From assembly GCA_948616425.1 (NCBI GenBank), contig CAPGBJ010000064.1:1-59417 (forward strand): DNA of 59,417 bases, in the 5' to 3' direction. Numbering within the stretch: the stretch's first letter is position 1; each line of letters opens with the position of its first letter. Shown piece by piece: positions 42,151 to 50,636 of this stretch. Both the position numbers and the translations under genes were made by a program. The stretch comes from an uncultured Oscillospiraceae bacterium. GTDB taxonomy: Bacteria; Bacillota; Clostridia; Oscillospirales; Oscillospiraceae. Below the pieces are notes generated by a model. The model was given only the letters and a program-made list of their open reading frames with translations. It had not been told where the DNA came from and did not search any database.

Positions 42151-43115
42151 CCGTCGGGCACCGTCCCTTCCCCTGCAAAGCCGTTAATGATCCTACGAAT
42201 ATCCCAGCACAGCTGAAAATAGTGTTCCACACCGCCAAACTCCGGGTCGTCGGCGTCCGGGCCGTCCATCAGCATGGTCAGTTGGACCACCCGGCACCCT
42301 GTCTCCCGGCTAATTGCCCGCGCCGTGGCGTCAGAGCCATTTATTTCTGTAAAAATAACCGGAATGTTGTATTTTTTTACCAATTCCGTGATCTCCACAA
42401 TCTCCTGGGCGCTGGCCTCGCTGCCCGCCTCCTCCTCAATGGAGGCCAGCAGGGGCAGGTCAAAGGCGTCGGCGAAATACTGGAAACCGTCGTGGAAGGT
42501 GATCAGACCGGGGACCTTCTGGGGCAGATAGGCCCCCATCAGCGCCCGGGCCTCTTCTCCGCACCGGAGCAAAATTTCGTCACTCTCCGCGGCGTTGCGC
42601 TCATATTCCACCGCATGGTCCGGATCAAGGAGCACCAGATAATTTCGCAGGTTGGCCGCCATAGTCCGGGCGTTCTCCGGATTCATCCAGTAGTGGGGGT
42701 CCCAGTGGCCGTGGTCATGGCCATGGTCGTCCTCCTCCCCCTCCTCGTGGTGGTGGGAGAGGCTCTCCAGTAGTTCTACACCCACAGAGCAGTCCACAAC
42801 CTGGGCGTCTGAGGCAGCCAGGGCATCCCCCAAAAACTCCTCCAAACCCCCTCCATTGACGGCGATTATATCCGCCCTTTCCAGCTTTTTCATATCTTCC
42901 ATCGACAGGGAATAATCGTGGAGACAGCTGGTGCTTCCCGTGTCCAGCCGCTCCACCTGTACCCCCTCTACCCCCTGGGTGAGGGAGGCAGCAAAGAGGT
43001 AGATGGGGTAGGTGGTGCAGACTACTGTCAACCGCTCCTGCGCCGGCGATGGGGCGCAAGAGGGCAAAGTCAGCAGGAGGGCCGCCAACAGGGCGGCAAG
43101 GAAGGGTCTTCTCAT
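42147..43115 (-). CDS. znuA: Zinc ABC transporter substrate-binding lipoprotein, ZnuA/AdcA-like
   Basis: 322 residues with a lipoprotein signal (lipobox LPSC, Cys20). The metal-binding histidines of cluster A-I proteins are visible: LHDYSLSMEDM, HYWMNPENARTMA, ITFHDGFQYF, and a Glu/Asp near TEINGSDATARAI. Between the first two lies a His/Asp/Glu-rich loop (HHHEEGEEDDHGHDHGH in part), characteristic of zinc-binding rather than manganese-binding members. It starts 1 bp behind truB, an unusual neighbour. No Zur box was recognised in front of it, so expression may come from the truB promoter. Confidence 0.94.
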   Translation of the reverse strand: MRRPFLAALLAALLLTLPSCAPSPAQERLTVVCTTYPIYLFAASLTQGVEGVQVERLDTGSTSCLHDYSLSMEDMKKLERADIIAVNGGGLEEFLGDALAASDAQVVDCSVGVELLESLSHHHEEGEEDDHGHDHGHWDPHYWMNPENARTMAANLRNYLVLLDPDHAVEYERNAAESDEILLRCGEEARALMGAYLPQKVPGLITFHDGFQYFADAFDLPLLASIEEEAGSEASAQEIVEITELVKKYNIPVIFTEINGSDATARAISRETGCRVVQLTMLMDGPDADDPEFGGVEHYFQLCWDIRRIINGFAGEGTVPDG

Positions 43116-43116
43116 G

Positions 43117-44001
43117 TCAATTTACCTCAAAAAAACTCTTGACCACAGAGAGTTTGCCGTCCGCCACACGGCCCAGGGCCAGAAATGTCTGATCCATACC
43201 ATATACCCGGTACGCCCCGTTGGGGCAGTCCTGGAGTGTTGCGGCCGCGCCGCTGCGGATTTTCTTTTCCGCTCCGTGACTCTTCAGCACAAGCACCGGC
43301 AGGCCGGCAAAAAAACAGTCCACCGGGAGCAGCACACGCTCCCCCTCTCCCCGGTCCGCCGCCGCCTGGACCTCCTCCAGCAAAACCGCGTCCTCCAGGG
43401 TAAAACCGGCCGCCATGGTGCGGCGCAGGGAGGCCATACACCCCCCGCACCCCAGGGCCTGTCCGATGTCGTGACACAGGGTGCGGATGTAGGTGCCCTT
43501 GGAACACCGGACCCGAATTGTGTAAAGCTCTTCCCCTTGCTTGTCCACTATCTCCAAGGCTTTTATGGTGACAGGTCTGGCAGGGCGTTCTACTTCACAG
43601 CCCTTGCGGGCCAGCTCGTAAAGTTTTTTTCCGTTGATTTTGATGGCGGAGTACATGGGGGGCACCTGGAGAATATCCCCCCGGAAGCCCTCCAGCGCCC
43701 GTTCCAGCGCCTCCTGGGTGACACAGACGGGCCGCTCCTCCAGGACCTCGCCACTGGTGTCCTGGGTGTTGGTAATCACCCCCAGCTTTAGCCCAGCGAT
43801 GTACTCTTTATCGGACTTTTCTGCAAATTCCACCGCCCGGGTGGCCCGACCGATGAATACAGGCAGTACTCCCGTGGCCATAGGGTCCAGCGTCCCGCCG
43901 TGACCTACCCGCTTTTCGTGAAAAATGCCCCGCAGCTTGGCGCACACGTCCATAGAGGTCCAGCCGGCCGGTTTGTCAATCACTAAAATCCCGCTGGGCA
44001 T
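43117..44001 (-). CDS. truB: tRNA pseudouridine(55) synthase
   Basis: 294 residues. The catalytic Asp39 lies in GHGGTLDPMATGVLP; other TruB blocks are present (VPPMYSAIKINGKKLYELARKG, RVRCSKGTYIRTLCHDIG). It makes pseudouridine 55 in the T loop of tRNAs. The ATG at 44001 has GGAGGG upstream; an open frame to 44115 is ignored because it crosses a promoter. Behind nrnA there is a terminator-like hairpin and a new promoter, so truB and znuACB can be transcribed separately from the rimP operon. Confidence 0.96.
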   Translation of the reverse strand: MPSGILVIDKPAGWTSMDVCAKLRGIFHEKRVGHGGTLDPMATGVLPVFIGRATRAVEFAEKSDKEYIAGLKLGVITNTQDTSGEVLEERPVCVTQEALERALEGFRGDILQVPPMYSAIKINGKKLYELARKGCEVERPARPVTIKALEIVDKQGEELYTIRVRCSKGTYIRTLCHDIGQALGCGGCMASLRRTMAAGFTLEDAVLLEEVQAAADRGEGERVLLPVDCFFAGLPVLVLKSHGAEKKIRSGAAATLQDCPNGAYRVYGMDQTFLALGRVADGKLSVVKSFFEVN

Positions 44002-44053
44002 CCCAGCTCCCTCCTTGCAATATACGCTCTGTATTGTCCGCCCGGGGCGGATT

Positions 44054-44082
44054 TTTATACATTCCGCAATATTTTGTCTAAA
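44054..44082 (-). promoter_or_regulatory. Promoter of truB-znuACB
   Basis: On the minus strand TTTAGA (44082-44077), 17 bp, TATAAA (44059-44054), about 52 bp before the truB start. A GTCCGCCC/GGGCGGAT-like palindrome lies in the leader (about 44034-44052). Confidence 0.55.
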
Positions 44083-44150
44083 TAATACACCGCTAAAGAG
44101 CCATTTCTGCACCAAAAGCGGCCAAAACTGGACAATAACCGTTGCTTTTT

Positions 44151-44179
44151 AAAAGTGTCCGCTATAGGCGGACACTTTT
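44151..44179 (-). terminator. Terminator after nrnA
   Basis: AAAAGTGTCCGC (44151-44162) pairs perfectly with GCGGACACTTTT (44168-44179). Leftward tail TTTTAAAAAGC. It starts one base after the nrnA stop and ends the rimP operon. Confidence 0.8.
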
Positions 44180-45142
44180 TTACCGCTTGCGCGCCACCTG
44201 CTCCATGGCGTCTATGACGGCCTGGCGCACCGCCTCCATGCTCCCCTCCCGCATAGCTCCTGCTGCTGCGGCGTGCCCCCCTCCCCCCAGGAGGGCGCAG
44301 ACCTCACTGGCATTCAGGTCGCCGGGGTCGGTGCGCAGGGAGATCTTCACGTGGCCGTCGGAGGTCTCCTTCAGGGTGACCCCATTTTTGACCCCCTCAA
44401 TCTGGCCCACAAAGGCGGACACATCGTCCATGTCCCGCTCGCTGGCCCCCACCTCGTCAATCATCTGCCGGGTGAGAAAGACCAGAGCGGTGGTTCCCCC
44501 GTCCCGCAGCTCCATCCCGGCGGTCAGCATCCCCTCCAGCTTCAGTCGCTTAAAGGTCTTGGTCCGGAAGTGGCGGCGGTTGATGGGGTAGGGGTCGAAG
44601 CCGCTCTCCATCAGTTCCGCTGCCGCCCGGTGGGCGGCAGCGTCGGTATTGCTGTATTGGAAACAGCCGCAGTCGGTAGAGAGGGCCACGTAGAGGGCCT
44701 CCCCCATCTCTGGGGTAATGGGTCCCAACTGCTTTACAATATCCAGCACCAGTTGACCACAGGCCGCCCGTCCGCTGTCCAGGCAGGTGGCCGCGGCGAA
44801 AAACTCCTGCGAGGGGTGGTGGTCAATCGCCAGGTCAACCCGGTCCAGATAGGGCTTTGCCAGCTCCGGAAAGAGGGAGCGGGCCGCAATGTCAACCGAG
44901 ACCACCGTCTCAGGGACAAAATCCCCCCCTGTGGTCAAGCCCTCTACATAACCCGCAAACAGCTCTGTGACCTCCGGATTTTCCAGAATATAGGCGGTCT
45001 TGCCCATCTGGCGCAGGGCTCGGCACAGTCCGGCCCCGCAGCCGATGGTATCGCCGTCAGGGCGGACGTGGGTCAGGATCAGATAGTTGTTATGGGCCGC
45101 CAAAAAAGCGGCGGCCTGTTGTGTGGAGATGGTCTCCTTCAT
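44180..45142 (-). CDS. nrnA: Bifunctional oligoribonuclease/PAP phosphatase (DHH family)
   Basis: 320 residues. The DHH domain has HVRPDGDTIGCGAGL, VSVDIA and the DHH motif LAIDHHPS; the DHHA1 domain ends with GGGGHAAAAGA. NrnA degrades short RNA oligomers and dephosphorylates 3'-phosphoadenosine 5'-phosphate. GAGGAGGAAC precedes the ATG. It follows rbfA with a 160 bp gap, as usual for the operon, and ends at a terminator. Confidence 0.95.
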   Translation of the reverse strand: MKETISTQQAAAFLAAHNNYLILTHVRPDGDTIGCGAGLCRALRQMGKTAYILENPEVTELFAGYVEGLTTGGDFVPETVVSVDIAARSLFPELAKPYLDRVDLAIDHHPSQEFFAAATCLDSGRAACGQLVLDIVKQLGPITPEMGEALYVALSTDCGCFQYSNTDAAAHRAAAELMESGFDPYPINRRHFRTKTFKRLKLEGMLTAGMELRDGGTTALVFLTRQMIDEVGASERDMDDVSAFVGQIEGVKNGVTLKETSDGHVKISLRTDPGDLNASEVCALLGGGGHAAAAGAMREGSMEAVRQAVIDAMEQVARKR

Positions 45143-45302
45143 GGCTGTTGTTCCTCCTCTTGAGCAGGGGCTCCACCCCTGCCTGGGTCCAGCCCTCCTC
45201 TATAGGAGGGGAGGGGCAGAGCCCCGCCCCATCATGGGACGGCTAGGCGCTGTTTGACAAAAAGCCCGCCTCTTAGGCGTATTGACATGTTTCAAACAAG
45301 CC
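45143..45302 (-). other. Spacer between rbfA and nrnA with hairpins
   Basis: A GC-rich stretch with a GGGGCTCCACCCCTG-type hairpin, an imperfect GCCTAAGAGGC hairpin followed by GGGCTTTTTG on the minus strand just after rbfA, and a GTTTG/CAAAC inverted pair around it. It may be a partial attenuator; no gene is seen. Confidence 0.45.
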
Positions 45303-45689
45303 CTAATCTTCCTCTAAAATAATGTGGGCGTTGGCCGGGTTGGCCGGCTTGACCACCTCTGGGTCCTGAAGCATCTCCAGGATCTTGGCCCCCTTAGACA
45401 TGGAGTCGTCCCGAAAGAAGGTGAGCTCTGGGGTGTGGCGCAGGTTCAGCGCCCGGCCCAGCTCCCGCCGCAGATAACCGGCAGCCGACTTCAGTCCCTT
45501 GAGCACCTGGTCGCTGTCCCCCTTGTCCAGCACCGAGATATAGACTTTGGCAAACTTCAGGTCCGGGGTGACATCCACCGCCGTCACCGAGATCATCCCC
45601 GTCACCCGGGGGTCCTTCACTGTGGGAATGAGGGCGGCCAGCTCCCGCTGGACCTCCTCGTTGATGCGTCCGATTCGATTGCTCGCCAT
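45303..45689 (-). CDS. rbfA: 30S ribosome-binding factor A
   Basis: 128 residues. The start NRIGRINEEVQRELAALIPTVKDPRV and the KH-like core (LKFAKVYISVLDKGDSDQVLKGLKSAAGYLRRELGRALNLRHTPELTFFRDDS) are typical of RbfA, which matures the 16S rRNA 5' end and helps cold growth. AGAGAGGAG precedes the ATG. It is separated from infB by two unusual genes. Confidence 0.96.
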   Translation of the reverse strand: MASNRIGRINEEVQRELAALIPTVKDPRVTGMISVTAVDVTPDLKFAKVYISVLDKGDSDQVLKGLKSAAGYLRRELGRALNLRHTPELTFFRDDSMSKGAKILEMLQDPEVVKPANPANAHIILEED

Positions 45690-45705
45690 GGTGTTTCTCC
45701 TCTCT

Positions 45706-46686
45706 TCAGCCCAGATTTTTTTCCATTCTGCCCCGCCGGGCCCAGTATTCCGGGTCCAGCGGCAAATGCCAATTCAGGCGGTAAGGGCTATCCCTCCGGG
45801 TCTGGAGGTCCCGTTGGATGCGCCGGCGCAAGTCGATCATGCCCTGGGAATGGCCACTCCGAAAGGCCCACCGGGTATAGCCCTCCAGGTAGCTCCGGTT
45901 CAGCTCGTCCCAGTCCTGGAAGGTGGCCTGGATGGTCCGGCACACTCCGCAGGACCGGCGTACCATCTCCTCCCGGTTCAGCCAGCCAGCCACATAGGCC
46001 AGCCCTAAAAGCTGTGTGGACCGGCACAGCTGCCAGGCCCGCGCCGCCTGGTCCGGACAGTCTGTCAGACCGGGACCGGCGCTCATGTGGTCCACCGCAG
46101 CCAGCAGGTCCCGGAGGTTGTTGATATCCCAGGATTTTTTCAAATCCCGGATGACCATCTTCTGGTTCGCCTCATCCCGGAGCCGCCCACCCAGACACAG
46201 GGGGGCGTTGGGGCGGTATGCCAGGGAGGCGCTCCGGTTTGCCTGGCGGGACAGGGCCTTCATCGGTCCCTTCTCCTCCAGCTCGTCTGGAAAGCTCGCG
46301 TAATAAGCGGCGAAGTTGGCATAGGTCCCCAAAATCCACCGCTCCAGGTCGTTTCGCGGCTGACCGACCCGCTGGTCCCGCTTCTGGAGCAGGTGCTCCA
46401 AAAACATGCACAGGCCAATGCCCAGAACCACCCCGCCGGCGGCACACCAGCCGGTACACACCGCCAGGGCGCGCTTGTACAGGCTCCAATACTCCCAATT
46501 TCCCTGGGGACCGGCGGAGGTGTCCAGCCCCTGCTTCTCCGCCTGGACCTGACAGACCGCGGGGGCCACCACGTCCCGACCCAGATAGGCGCTGGGAATT
46601 ATAACAAGAAATACCGCTAAAAAGGTGAGCGCCCACTGCCGCCGGCTGGTGTTTCCAGGGGGAAAAAGCAGAGTTAGGAAATTCAT
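45706..46686 (-). CDS. DUF1266 domain protein with N-terminal membrane segments
   Basis: 326 residues. Two hydrophobic segments lie near the N-terminus (about 20-40 and 75-105). The C-terminal half has the DUF1266 pattern (SWDINNLRDLLAAVDHMS...AARAWQLCRSTQLLGLAYVAGWLNREE). The function of DUF1266 is unknown. The ATG at 46686 follows AGGGGGAA; the frame is open to 46836 but that part overlaps the XRE gene. It lies 13 bp after the XRE regulator gene and 16 bp before rbfA, inside the infB-rbfA interval, where most Firmicutes have no gene. Confidence 0.8.
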   Translation of the reverse strand: MNFLTLLFPPGNTSRRQWALTFLAVFLVIIPSAYLGRDVVAPAVCQVQAEKQGLDTSAGPQGNWEYWSLYKRALAVCTGWCAAGGVVLGIGLCMFLEHLLQKRDQRVGQPRNDLERWILGTYANFAAYYASFPDELEEKGPMKALSRQANRSASLAYRPNAPLCLGGRLRDEANQKMVIRDLKKSWDINNLRDLLAAVDHMSAGPGLTDCPDQAARAWQLCRSTQLLGLAYVAGWLNREEMVRRSCGVCRTIQATFQDWDELNRSYLEGYTRWAFRSGHSQGMIDLRRRIQRDLQTRRDSPYRLNWHLPLDPEYWARRGRMEKNLG

Positions 46687-46699
46687 CGCCGCATTCCCC

Positions 46700-46915
46700 C
46701 TACTGCCGTTCCCGCACATCGGACCGGCCCATGAGATAGTCCAGGCTAATGTCAAAATAGTCGGCAATGGCAACCAGTCCAGGCGCGTCAGGGTAACGTT
46801 CATGATATTCGCAGCATTGCAATGCCCGATATCCAACGCCTAGTTCAGCAGCCATTTCCTTCTGTGTTATACCTTTCTCTTTTCGCAGAGAACGCATACG
46901 CTCGTGAAATCTCAT
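46700..46915 (-). CDS. XRE family transcriptional regulator
   Basis: 71 residues: a single helix-turn-helix (SLRKEKGITQKEMAAELGVGYRALQCCEYHERYPDAPGLVAIADYFDISLDYLMGRSD). The ATG at 46915 has AAAGGAAG upstream; longer frames lack a site. Its leader contains a small palindrome TACGC-N7-GCGTA (about 46940-46956) that could be its operator. It precedes the DUF1266 gene by 13 bp. The pair is an insertion in the rimP operon and may have arrived together. Confidence 0.88.
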   Translation of the reverse strand: MRFHERMRSLRKEKGITQKEMAAELGVGYRALQCCEYHERYPDAPGLVAIADYFDISLDYLMGRSDVRERQ

Positions 46916-47252
46916 AAATTCTTCCTTTCCCTCTTGGTACGCGCTGAAAGCGTAATATACTTTAGACCAGGAGTGATGAAAATGCAAGAACTGCTGTGGC
47001 GCAACGTTGACATCGACAAGGCTTTTCGCCGCGGCGGGGCGGGGAAGCAAATCGGGGCGGGCGAAAACGCCCGCCCCGTTGGTCTATGGTCCTCTCATGT
47101 CTCCTACAGACCTTCCGTCGTCTCCGCCTTCTTCCGCGGATCACGCCTCCGGTCTGTCCCCTTCAATCGTCCGGCAAAAGACGCACTCAGCTTTGAAGCT
47201 GCTCGCCTGTCATTTCCATAGCCGCTGTCTTCTTTCTGAAGGATCGAAGGGG
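46916..47252 (-). other. Spacer between infB and the XRE gene
   Basis: No supported gene. It holds the 11 bp perfect hairpin at 47053-47078 and the XRE leader. Short frames here (for example 47104-47337) lack ribosome sites and overlap infB. Confidence 0.5.
47053..47078. terminator. GC-rich hairpin downstream of infB
   Basis: CGGGGCGGGCG (47053-47063) and CGCCCGCCCCG (47068-47078) pair perfectly around AAAA. Tails lack a T run (ATTTGCTT leftward), so termination may be partial. Confidence 0.5.
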
Positions 47253-49634
47253 TTACACCTGGATCTGTTCCATCAGATAGGCCTCGATGATGTCGCCCTC
47301 CTTGATGTCCTGGAACTTCTCGAAGGTAATGCCGCACTCGTAGCCGGAGGCCACCTCCTTCACCGAGTCCTTAAACCGCTGGAGGGAGGCAATGGCCCCG
47401 TCGTAGATGACGATGTTGTCCCGCAGCAGACGCATCTGGGCGTTGCGCTGCATCTTGCCATCCAGCACATAGCAGCCGGCCACCATGCCCACGCCGGTGA
47501 TGCGGAAGACATTGCGCACCTCGGCCCGGCCCAGGTCCACCTCCCGGAATTTGGGGGCCAGCATGCCCTTCATGGCCGCCTCAATCTCGTTGATGGCGTC
47601 GTAAATGACCCGGTACATCCGCATGTCCACCCCCATGCGGGCGGCGGAGTCCTTGGCGTTGTTGTCCGGGCGGACGTTAAAGCCCACGATGATGGCCCCG
47701 GAGGTGCCCGCCAGCATGACGTCACTCTCACTGATGGCGCCCACCGCGCAGTGGATGACCCGGACCCGGACCTCCTCGTTGGTCAGCTTCTCCAGGGAGG
47801 CCTTCACCGCCTCGGCGGAGCCCTGGACATCGGCCTTGACGATGACGTTCAGGTTTTTCATCTCGCCGGCCTGAATCTGGCTGAACAGGTCCTCCAGGGT
47901 GACCTTGCCCACCGAACTGGAGATGGCGTCCTTGCGCTCAGCCTTGCGCTGCTCCACCAGCTCCCGGGCCATGCGCTCGTCGGCCACGGCGTGGAAGTCG
48001 TCGCCGGCCCCGGGCACCTCGCCCATGCCGATGATCTCCACTGGGACGGAGGGGCCGGCCTCGGTGAGTTTTTTGCCCCGGGCGTCGGTCATCGCCCGGA
48101 CACGGCCCACGGCGGTGCCGGCAATGATGACGTCGCCTTGCTTCAGGGTGCCCTTCTGCACCAGCAGGGTGGCCACAGGCCCGCGGCCCTTGTCCAGCCG
48201 GGCTTCGATCACCGCGCCGTGGGCGGTGCGGTTGGGGTTGGCCTTCAGCTCCTGGACCTCGGCGGTGAGGACCACCATCTCCAACAACTTGTCGATGCCC
48301 ATGCCCGTCTTGGCCGAGATGGGACACACGATGGTCTCGCCCCCCCACTCCTCGGGGACGAGGGAGTACTCGGTCAGCTGCTGCATAATCCGGTCGGGGT
48401 TGGCCGCCGGCTTATCCATCTTGTTGATGGCCACAATAATGGGGATGTCGGCCGCCCGGGCGTGGTTGATGGACTCCACCGTCTGGGGCATGATGCCGTC
48501 GTCAGCGGCCACCACCAGGATGGCGATGTCAGTGATCATGGCGCCCCGGGCCCGCATGGCGGTGAATGCCTCGTGGCCGGGGGTGTCCAGGAAGGTGACG
48601 GTGCTGCCCTTCACCTCCACCTGGTAGGCGCCGATGTGCTGGGTGATGCCGCCGGCCTCGCCCGAGACCACGTTGGCATTGCGGATATAATCCAGGAGGG
48701 AGGTCTTGCCGTGGTCCACGTGGCCCATGACCACCACCACGGGGGCCCGGCCCTCCAGATCCTCTTCCCTGTCCTCGGCGGTGTCGATGAGTCGCTCCTC
48801 GATGGTGACAATTACTTCCTTCTCCACCTTGCAGCCCATCTCTTCGGCGATGATGGCGGCGGTGTCAAAGTCGATCACGTCGGACAGGGAGGCCATAACC
48901 CCGTTCTTGATGAGGCACTTCACCACTTCCGCGCCAGTCTTTTTCATTCTGGAGGCCAATTCGCCCACCCCGATTTCGTCGGGGATGAGCACCTTGGTGG
49001 GGGCCTTCTTGGCAATCTCCAGCTGGAGCCGGCGCATCCGGTCCTGTTCCTCCTGGCGGCGTTTCCCCGACTGGCCCCGGCCCCCCTGCTGGCGGCGCTG
49101 CTGGCTCTTCTGCTGGATCTTCTGCTTGCCGCCCCGCACGTCCTGGCGGCGCTGGTCGGTAAAGTTCTCTAGCCGCTCGTCATACTTATCCAGGTTCACC
49201 GCCGGGCCGCCTCTGGTGTCCACCACCTTCTTCTGGGGCACCCTGGAGGCGGGGGCGGACTGCTGGACTGGCTGTTTGGTTTGGCCCTGCTGCTGGGGCG
49301 CGGGCCTGCCCGCCTGGCCCTGCTGGGACTCCTTCTTCTCCGGTTTGGGGGGCTTGCCCTCCCCCTTGGGGGCCTCTTTTTTGCCGGCCTCCCGCTTCTC
49401 CGCCGGCTCCTCGTGGTATACGTCGGCGTAGACCGACTCAATGGAGTCGATCTGGTTGTGCTGGGTCAGATACTCAAACACAATGGACAGCTCCAGGTCT
49501 GTGAGGGGCTGCATATGGTTCTTGGGGGGATGACCGTACTGGGTCAGGATGTCCATGATCTCCTTGGACGGCATGGCCTTGCCGTTTTGGGTAAAATCCT
49601 TGGCCAGTTTATGGATGGGATATTTAATCATCAT
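47253..49634 (-). CDS. infB: Translation initiation factor IF-2
   Basis: About 793 residues. A short IF2 N-terminal region (KYPIHKLAKDFTQNGKAMPSKEIMDILTQYGH) is followed by a charged Gln/Lys/Glu-rich linker. The second IF2_N unit lies at about 220-265, then the GTPase domain with GHVDHGKTSLLDYIR, DTPGHEAF and NKMDKP, and the C-terminal beta-barrels and fMet-tRNA-binding domain. The ATG at 49634 (or 49631) lies downstream of AGGAGG; a GTG at 49646 overlaps that site. It is in the usual order after ylxQ. Confidence 0.96.
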   Translation of the reverse strand: MMIKYPIHKLAKDFTQNGKAMPSKEIMDILTQYGHPPKNHMQPLTDLELSIVFEYLTQHNQIDSIESVYADVYHEEPAEKREAGKKEAPKGEGKPPKPEKKESQQGQAGRPAPQQQGQTKQPVQQSAPASRVPQKKVVDTRGGPAVNLDKYDERLENFTDQRRQDVRGGKQKIQQKSQQRRQQGGRGQSGKRRQEEQDRMRRLQLEIAKKAPTKVLIPDEIGVGELASRMKKTGAEVVKCLIKNGVMASLSDVIDFDTAAIIAEEMGCKVEKEVIVTIEERLIDTAEDREEDLEGRAPVVVVMGHVDHGKTSLLDYIRNANVVSGEAGGITQHIGAYQVEVKGSTVTFLDTPGHEAFTAMRARGAMITDIAILVVAADDGIMPQTVESINHARAADIPIIVAINKMDKPAANPDRIMQQLTEYSLVPEEWGGETIVCPISAKTGMGIDKLLEMVVLTAEVQELKANPNRTAHGAVIEARLDKGRGPVATLLVQKGTLKQGDVIIAGTAVGRVRAMTDARGKKLTEAGPSVPVEIIGMGEVPGAGDDFHAVADERMARELVEQRKAERKDAISSSVGKVTLEDLFSQIQAGEMKNLNVIVKADVQGSAEAVKASLEKLTNEEVRVRVIHCAVGAISESDVMLAGTSGAIIVGFNVRPDNNAKDSAARMGVDMRMYRVIYDAINEIEAAMKGMLAPKFREVDLGRAEVRNVFRITGVGMVAGCYVLDGKMQRNAQMRLLRDNIVIYDGAIASLQRFKDSVKEVASGYECGITFEKFQDIKEGDIIEAYLMEQIQV

Positions 49635-49649
49635 AGATGAAAGCACCTC

Positions 49650-50294
49650 CTAGGGTTTCCGGAATTTTCCGGTGAGACGGCGGCCAGCCGGGCTGTTTCG
49701 TTCAGTGGTCCCCTTGGGACGGGCGGGGCCGCCCCGGCCCGGTCGACCGGAGTTTGGCCCAGGCGTCCGCTTCGGCCCCTCCTTGGGCGGGCGGTCCGCC
49801 CGCCCAGGGCTGCGTTTGCCCGGCTGAGGCGGGGACTGCCCCTCCTTGGGCGGAGCGGGCGCCCAGGGCTTTCGTTTGCCCTGGCGGAGATTTTTTTCGT
49901 GCTGCCGCTGCTCCCTCTGCCGCTGGAGCACCCGGTCGGCCCGGGCCCGCAGCTGCTGGGCGGCGGGGCCGTATCGCGCCGGGTCTTGGGCGGCCAGCTT
50001 CTCCACGACGGCCGCCCCGAAGCCCGCGTCAGTCACGGCCAGCATGGCGCAGGTGGCCCGGCCCAGTACAAAGCCCAACTCGCTCTTGGAAAAGGGGAGC
50101 TCCAGCCACAACACGCCCCCTGTCTCTCCAAAGTGGGCCGCCCGGCGGCGGGTGTTGGGGGCGGCGTCCCGCGCCAAGAGCACCAGCTTCGCTTGGCGGG
50201 CCCGGCAGGCGGCCCCCACCGGTTCCTCCCCCATCTCCAGCCGGCCGGCCTTTTTGGCCAGCCCCAGCAGACGAAGGATTGGATCATTTCGCAT
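49650..50294 (-). CDS. ylxQ: L7Ae/L30e-type ribosomal-like protein (YlxQ) with long basic C-terminal tail
   Basis: 214 residues. The first 95 or so are the L7Ae-like RNA-binding domain seen in YlxQ of Bacillus (PILRLLGLAKKAGRLEMGEEPV...KLVLLARDAAPNT). The remaining 110-120 residues are an Arg/Lys/Pro/Gly-rich disordered tail (for example RKPWAPAPPKEGQSPPQPG, GRPGRGGPARPKG). YlxQ is normally about 100 residues, so the protein is roughly doubled by the tail. It overlaps rnpM by 11 bp and ends 15 bp before infB. Confidence 0.85.
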   Translation of the reverse strand: MRNDPILRLLGLAKKAGRLEMGEEPVGAACRARQAKLVLLARDAAPNTRRRAAHFGETGGVLWLELPFSKSELGFVLGRATCAMLAVTDAGFGAAVVEKLAAQDPARYGPAAQQLRARADRVLQRQREQRQHEKNLRQGKRKPWAPAPPKEGQSPPQPGKRSPGRADRPPKEGPKRTPGPNSGRPGRGGPARPKGTTERNSPAGRRLTGKFRKP

Positions 50295-50562
50295 CGGGCT
50301 CCACCTCCCTCATCTGACTCTCAAGCCCCTCCCAGACCTCCGGCGGGAGAGGGGCGGAGAAGGCCCGCTCCAGCGCCCGGCTCTTTCGGGCCCGCTTCAG
50401 GCACTCCGGATTTGGGCACACGTAGGCCCCCCGGCCGGGCAGCTTGCCCCTGAAGTCCAGGGATACCTCGCCCTCCGGTGACTTTACCACCCGAATGAGC
50501 GATCTTTTCTCTTTCATCTCCCGGCAGCCAACACATTGGCGCATGGGTATCTTCTTGGGCAA
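50284..50562 (-). CDS. rnpM: RNase P modulator RnpM (YlxR)
   Basis: 92 residues. The pattern PMRQCVGCREMKEKRSLIRVV, then GRGAYVCPNPECLKRARK, is that of YlxR/RnpM, an RNA-binding protein recently named as a modulator of RNase P. It lies between nusA (74 bp) and ylxQ (11 bp overlap), the standard position. Confidence 0.94.
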   Translation of the reverse strand: MPKKIPMRQCVGCREMKEKRSLIRVVKSPEGEVSLDFRGKLPGRGAYVCPNPECLKRARKSRALERAFSAPLPPEVWEGLESQMREVEPDAK

Positions 50563-50636
50563 GGCTCTTCCTCCTTATATGAGGTCTGGTACTGCAATAT
50601 TTCTCAGGGCGAGACGAGACCGCCGCCCACCGCACC

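Noticed and set aside
47104..47337. 77-residue leftward frame downstream of infB
   Set aside because: It overlaps the infB 3' end in another frame and has no ribosome site or recognisable motif.
47007..49172. 721-residue rightward frame opposite infB
   Set aside because: Antisense shadow of IF-2; His/Leu/Gly/Asp-rich with no family features.
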